DNA of 64,000 nt from Lentinus brumalis (taxonomy: Eukaryota; Basidiomycota; Agaricomycetes; Polyporales; Polyporaceae), in assembly GCA_001792895.1 (NCBI GenBank), contig MARA01000001.1, positions 3,348,001 to 3,412,000 on the forward strand. The letters run 5' to 3'. Of the stretch, positions 59,969-64,000 are shown one piece after another. The translations under genes were made by a program, and so were the position numbers. Position 1 is the stretch's first letter, and each line of letters starts with the position of its first letter. The notes under the pieces were generated by a model. The model saw only the letters and a list, made by a program, of their open reading frames with translations. It did not search any database and was not told the origin of the DNA.

Positions 59969-60183
59969 GATTCCCCGGTACCGATACAACGATTATGCCA
60001 GTGCGCAACGGATAAGGAAGGTGAAGCGATGAGAAGGACAAGACCATTGTGGTGGACGCACCAGTAGTGGCTGGACTTCTATAGGGTGGAAGACAGATTC
60101 CTCCCAGACAATGTCCGATTATCCTCGCGGTAAACCCAGTAATCTACTATGAAACAGTCCATCCAACAGAACCACAGGAGTCA

Positions 60184-61369
60184 CTACTTGCCAAGACGCA
60201 TCTCAGCATCAGCGAACTCGTCCAATGCTCTCCTGAACTCAGCTTCCTCGATGGAAGACGATTCTACCGCAGATGAGCTAACGGCCCACCACGAAGTCGC
60301 TTTAGGATAGGGATCGCAGCTACACAGCACGTATGAGCGATGCACAGAATATGTGCAAAATCGACTCACAAGATTTCCGTGAGCCTCATCTGCCACGGAG
60401 GGAAGCCGCCGAGTTCTACCGGCGAGCGCAACTGTCCAGCAGGTGGCTTCCGGTGTACAATCATCAGATCCGGCGAAGGGAATCCGTGCTCGCCTATCCA
60501 GAGTGTTGGTAAGACATCGGAGGAACGCATATAGTCAAGACTCACCTTCTAGGGTTGCATTAAGGTCTTGGATTGAGGGGCTGTCGGTATTATAGGTAGA
60601 GGGATTGCGGTGTCTTTGGTCGCGTAGAAGAGTGGTCGCGGTCGCGGCTATGGCGGGCTTACCGGATTTGTAGGAGACTACATGCAAGGTCAGAGGAGAC
60701 TCCTCTGTATGCTCGTCGTTGCCTGTATGCGAGTCAAATGCGTTCAAGGAGGAAATGGAGGCGCAAACACTCACGAGCGGCGCGTCGGCGCTTCAGGGCC
60801 GATCTACTGACGCTTGGTCTACGTTTTGACTTCGAGGAAGGGCTGGGGAAGCGGATGGTGGTAACGCTCAGTTTGGGAACGACAGGGTTTGCGTGAGGGG
60901 AGAGCGGCCTGGAGTCCGCATCGTCGGATGGTGGAGGCGTAAGGGGATAACGCATGTCGCATTCCACGGGTGAGTCCTCCGCATCCTCTCCTTGGGAGGG
61001 CAGTACTCGTCTCCGGATTTCCAAAGAGCTATTCGCAAGGATGCCTGCAACATCGTCAGACATGCAACACGGCCTCACTCTGGAGTCAAACACACCTTCG
61101 CGATCATACACAGTGAGCCGTCTTATCCCTACGACCTGGCACCAGCTAGCCACCTTCTCAACGCTATTGAGCATGTACTTCTCGTTGCTCTCCTCCTCCA
61201 CCGCCAGGTTCGCTATGAGAGACAGGGCAAGGTGTGATGGTACTTTTGTGCGTCCGGCATCCAAAGGAGTGGGTTGTCGGCGGAGACGAGAACTCAGAGA
61301 CTTGAATACAAGGACTAGTCGATACACGGCGTGCAGGACCGCCAGGATGAGGCGGGTGAACCACGACAT
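60184..61369 (-). CDS. NUS1: NUS1-like subunit of dehydrodolichyl diphosphate synthase
   Basis: Four exons, 61369-60775, 60722-60546, 60493-60370 and 60319-60184, give 343 aa. An N-terminal membrane helix (WFTRLILAVLHAVYRLVLVF) is followed by a cis-prenyltransferase-like fold (VPSHLALSLI, WCQVVGIRRLTVYDREGVF) and the NUS1-typical end PSPDLMIVHRKPPAGQLRS plus VELGGFPPWQMRLTEI. NUS1 pairs with the catalytic subunit at the ER to make dolichol for glycosylation. A Pro/Ser-rich insertion of about 70 residues and a C-terminal extension after LTEI are not part of the core family. It is divergent from the AN1 gene. Confidence 0.88.
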
Positions 61370-61906
61370 CGCGTTCGTCGCGTCAAGCGCGTCCGGCGAC
61401 GTGTCCGCTACGGTTGAGCGTGCGGCGAGGATGCAAAGGACGGAGGCGGGCAAGCGTAGAGGTGAAGGATGCGCAGGCGGCGTTCACTGCCAGAGGTGTT
61501 CCAGATCACGTGAAAGCCGTCGTCGACGTGTCCCGACTCCAGACCGACTGAGACCGCGAACTCTCCAACTCCCACATCTGAGACATCTGGCCATGCCAGG
61601 ACTTTGCGTTCGTCGCGTCAAGCCTTGCGATTCCAGTGGAATTGGTACTCTGCTGGGGCGGTAGGAGCACATCAGTAAGCGCCGCCGAGTGCCTGCGCGA
61701 AGGTTCCCGCGCTTGGCTTGATTTGTGAGTCGTGACACTGACACAGCAGCTTGCGTGTCGTCCTCCACGACGGTGGACGCGCGTCCCCGTCGCTCGTCGC
61801 ACAATCGTCGCATACATAAGCTTGGACAGGTCTATCGTCGACCGCATATACTCACTTCACTACTACCACCACCCCTACCACGTCCAACACCACAACCAGC
61901 TTCATC
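61370..61906. promoter_or_regulatory. Bidirectional promoter region NUS1/AN1 protein
   Basis: A 537-bp head-to-head interval. A near-perfect short repeat, CGTTCGTCGCGTCAAGC, occurs at about 61373 and again at 61608. No ORF is supported. Confidence 0.4.
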
Positions 61907-63066
61907 ATGTCCGGCTCTTCGACACCCGAGCGCGATACCCATCTTCTCGAGGTCGGGAAGCAATGCTCTTCACCATCCTGTCTTTTGGTAGATTTCCTGC
62001 CGTTCAAGTGCCAGCACTGTGGAGAACCTTTCTGTGGCGACCATTTTCTGCCGAATGCCCATTCGTGCGTGAAGTACGACGCTGCAAAGCATGACCGCGT
62101 CGCCCCGCCTTGTGAGTACATCCTTGATGTCTGGTGAGCCTCATTCTGACTGTGAACCAGGTCCTTTGTGCAACACTCCAGTAGCCATCCCTCCTGGACA
62201 GGACCCCAACATCCGTATGGAGCGCCACATCAACACGGAGTGCTCGGTCATGACGGGCAGGAAAGCGAAGTCCGGCACGCCGACTTGCGCACGGCCAAAG
62301 TGTGGCAAGGTTCTGTTCGCGCCTATACGCTGTGATGTGAGTACGCGTGTCTCTCGTTAAGCCATGCTTGTCTCAACTCCCTGTCCAGTCCTGCAAGCAG
62401 CAATTCTGCCCCCAACACCGCTTCCCCAAGGACCACACATGTGCGGCGAACCGCGCGTCTTCGAAGCAATCCCCTGCGAACACCTGGGCGAACGTGTCGA
62501 ACCAGACAAGCGCTGCCTCGGCCGCAGCTGTAGCTGCCCTCAAGCGTGCCACCGCGACACCACCGTCCAGCGGGCGTGCAGCAGCGCCCACGAAGACGCA
62601 GTCTGCAGCACCTGCAGCATCTTCGTCTCGGTCGAGCCTTTTTTCATCTACAGACCGGTGAGTAGCCTCCAGTTCACTCCCTGCCAGTGGATCACTCATA
62701 GAGCAACAGTCACACCATCCTCATCACCACCGCCTCTCCCGCCTCTGCCCCCACCGAACCTAACGACAACTCCAACGACCCGCCGGCACGGTGCTCACCG
62801 AAACCTACTTCCCCGACTAATATCGCTACTTCATCGTTTGTCCCGCCGCCGCTCTTCGGCATGGCGTAATCCCGGCCCTCATCATTGTATCGCTATCCAC
62901 GACCACTGTATCATATTGACATGCTAGACGCGCGAAGGCGGAGAGGGAGAGCAAGAGGAGGGCTATCCAGGAGCGGGCGAGGAAGGGGTTGCCTGTCTCC
63001 GAGGAGGACAGGGCGTTCCTGGCGCAGACGGAGGCGGGTGCAAAGGACGACTGCATTGTCATGTAG
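61907..63066 (+). CDS. AN1-type zinc-finger protein (ZFAND2/Cuz1-like)
   Basis: Five exons, 61907-62111, 62161-62336, 62389-62657, 62710-62865 and 62928-63066, give 314 aa. Two AN1 fingers are visible: residues ~19-55 (CSSPSCLLVDFLPFKC then CGEPFCGDHF) and ~105-150 (CARPKCGKVLFAPIRCDSCK then FCPQHRFPKDHTC), with a Cys/His-containing segment (CPLCNTPVAIP, RHINTEC) between them. An Ala/Ser/Pro-rich linker leads to a charged helix (AKAERESKRRAIQERARK). The architecture matches ZFAND2-type proteins, which associate with the proteasome and Cdc48 under stress. That role is by family analogy. Confidence 0.9.
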
Positions 63067-63281
63067 GATGCTACATATTATCACGCTTGGTTACATGCAC
63101 GACTGAGAGTCCGAACTCACCTCCACCTTCTGAAGCTCGGAGGACCTGGCATGATGCCATGATGATGCTTGGTCATCCTGGCGTTGATTGCCTATTGCGA
63201 ATTGTATGGGCGGCTACCCGGTTGTGCAGCATTGACTCAGGGAACGTGGATTCCGTGCAGCGCATCTTGAACACAACCACG

Positions 63282-64000
63282 ATGGCCCCAACAGTCATCG
63301 TTACCTTCGTGAGTGCTGAAGTGCCAAGTTTGACAGGACTGTCTGAAGCTGGTCCAGATCAGGCATGGTGAATCGACGGACAACCTGGTAGGTGCCTAAA
63401 TGTGCAGGCGGCAGGCGTGATGACATTTGGTACAGCGGACCGTATGGGCAGGTTGGAAGGATGCGCCGCTATCAAACCATGGTGAGCACATCATCTTTTA
63501 GAAGTTGTCACGACTTACCAAAAAACAGGAATGAAGGTGCGCAGTTCACAGCGGTGATGACGATCCCGATGCTTGACTGTGTGCGTCCCGCAGCAAGCGC
63601 AAGCTGTCGCACGGTCCTTATCCACCACTCGGTTTTCAGCCATATATGCGTCCCCTCTCAAGCGGGCCCTTTGGACCGGCCAAGCGGTGCGCGATGCGCA
63701 ACCCGACCCCAAGCCATACTTCGAGGAGTCGCCCCTCCTGCGCGAGCAGCACTGGGGCATAGCGGAGGGCGAGGCGTGGGCTTGGGAACAGACTCCGGGC
63801 ATGACCATAGAGGAGCACTTCGCGAAGGGTATCTTCCCGGTCTTGCACGAGCGGCACCAGAAGTTCCCGGAGGGTGAAAGCTTGGACGACCTCTACGCCC
63901 GTGCGACGCAGGCGATCGACCAGCTTGTCATGCCGCATGTGTGGAAGGCGGCGCGCGAGGGAAAGACGGGAGTGAACATCGCTCTTGCGAGCCATGGACT
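63282..64000 (+). CDS. Phosphoglycerate-mutase-like (histidine phosphatase) protein, partial
   Basis: The 5' part of a gene continuing beyond the window: exons 63282-63308, 63358-63387, 63436-63481, 63529-63536 (8 nt) and 63594 to the edge. The spliced start reads VIVTFIRHGESTDNL with the catalytic RHG motif, then RTVWAGWKDAPLSNHGMKQ, the substrate-contact YASPLKRALWTG, REQHWGIAEGEAWAWE and, at the very edge, ALASHG containing the second catalytic His. The family includes phosphoglycerate mutases and fructose-2,6-bisphosphatase-like phosphatases (TIGAR-like); the exact substrate is not decidable from this part. Confidence 0.9.

Overview
The window is nuclear DNA of a filamentous basidiomycete, most likely an Agaricomycete. 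The genes are cut by many 45-65 nt GT..AG introns with conserved phases. Gene families include FunK1 kinases, SRPK-like kinases, DUF2235 hydrolases, arrestin-like proteins and OTT_1508-like deaminases. Two Tad1/L1-type non-LTR retrotransposons are present. Nothing prokaryotic or plasmid-like was seen. Exon models below were built by hand by matching splice sites, reading phase and family motifs; summed exon lengths are divisible by three unless a frameshift is stated.

Layout. 1-8178 (-) holds a partial L1-like retrotransposon (ORF2 running off the left edge, a 2 kb spacer, ORF1), followed by a hypothetical gene and a gene-poor stretch. 10.8-14.7 kb holds two tandem sirtuin genes; the second has lost its catalytic histidine. 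14.9-24.3 kb holds an alpha/beta hydrolase, APC2 (cullin subunit of the anaphase-promoting complex, 17 exons), an SRPK-like kinase, a tRNA-Thr(CGU) with a 13-nt intron, and a DUF2235 hydrolase. 25.0-34.6 kb is a FunK1 kinase gene split by a coding-complete 6.4 kb Tad1-like retrotransposon with a 13-bp target-site duplication. 34.9-45.4 kb holds a GH30 glucanase, two arrestin-like genes and a class III CoA-transferase. 45.5-54.3 kb is a rearranged block: an inverted repeat carrying a copy of the ORC6 promoter, ORC6, and a tandem duplication that left decayed ORC6 3' ends, a decayed EBP fragment and two OTT_1508-like deaminase genes between ORC6 and intact EBP. 54.5-64.0 kb is compact housekeeping sequence: guanine deaminase, a BTB protein, MON1, NUS1, an AN1 zinc-finger protein and the 5' part of a phosphoglycerate-mutase-like gene.

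APC2 and ORC6 are both cell-cycle genes and both have an ACGCGT (MCB) element close upstream. Several pairs are head to head (hydrolase/APC2, EBP/guanine deaminase, BTB/MON1, NUS1/AN1). Four genes show the same lesion, one missing base in a run of G or C (near 403, 35437, 47418 and 53819), which suggests homopolymer under-calling in the assembly rather than four independent inactivations.
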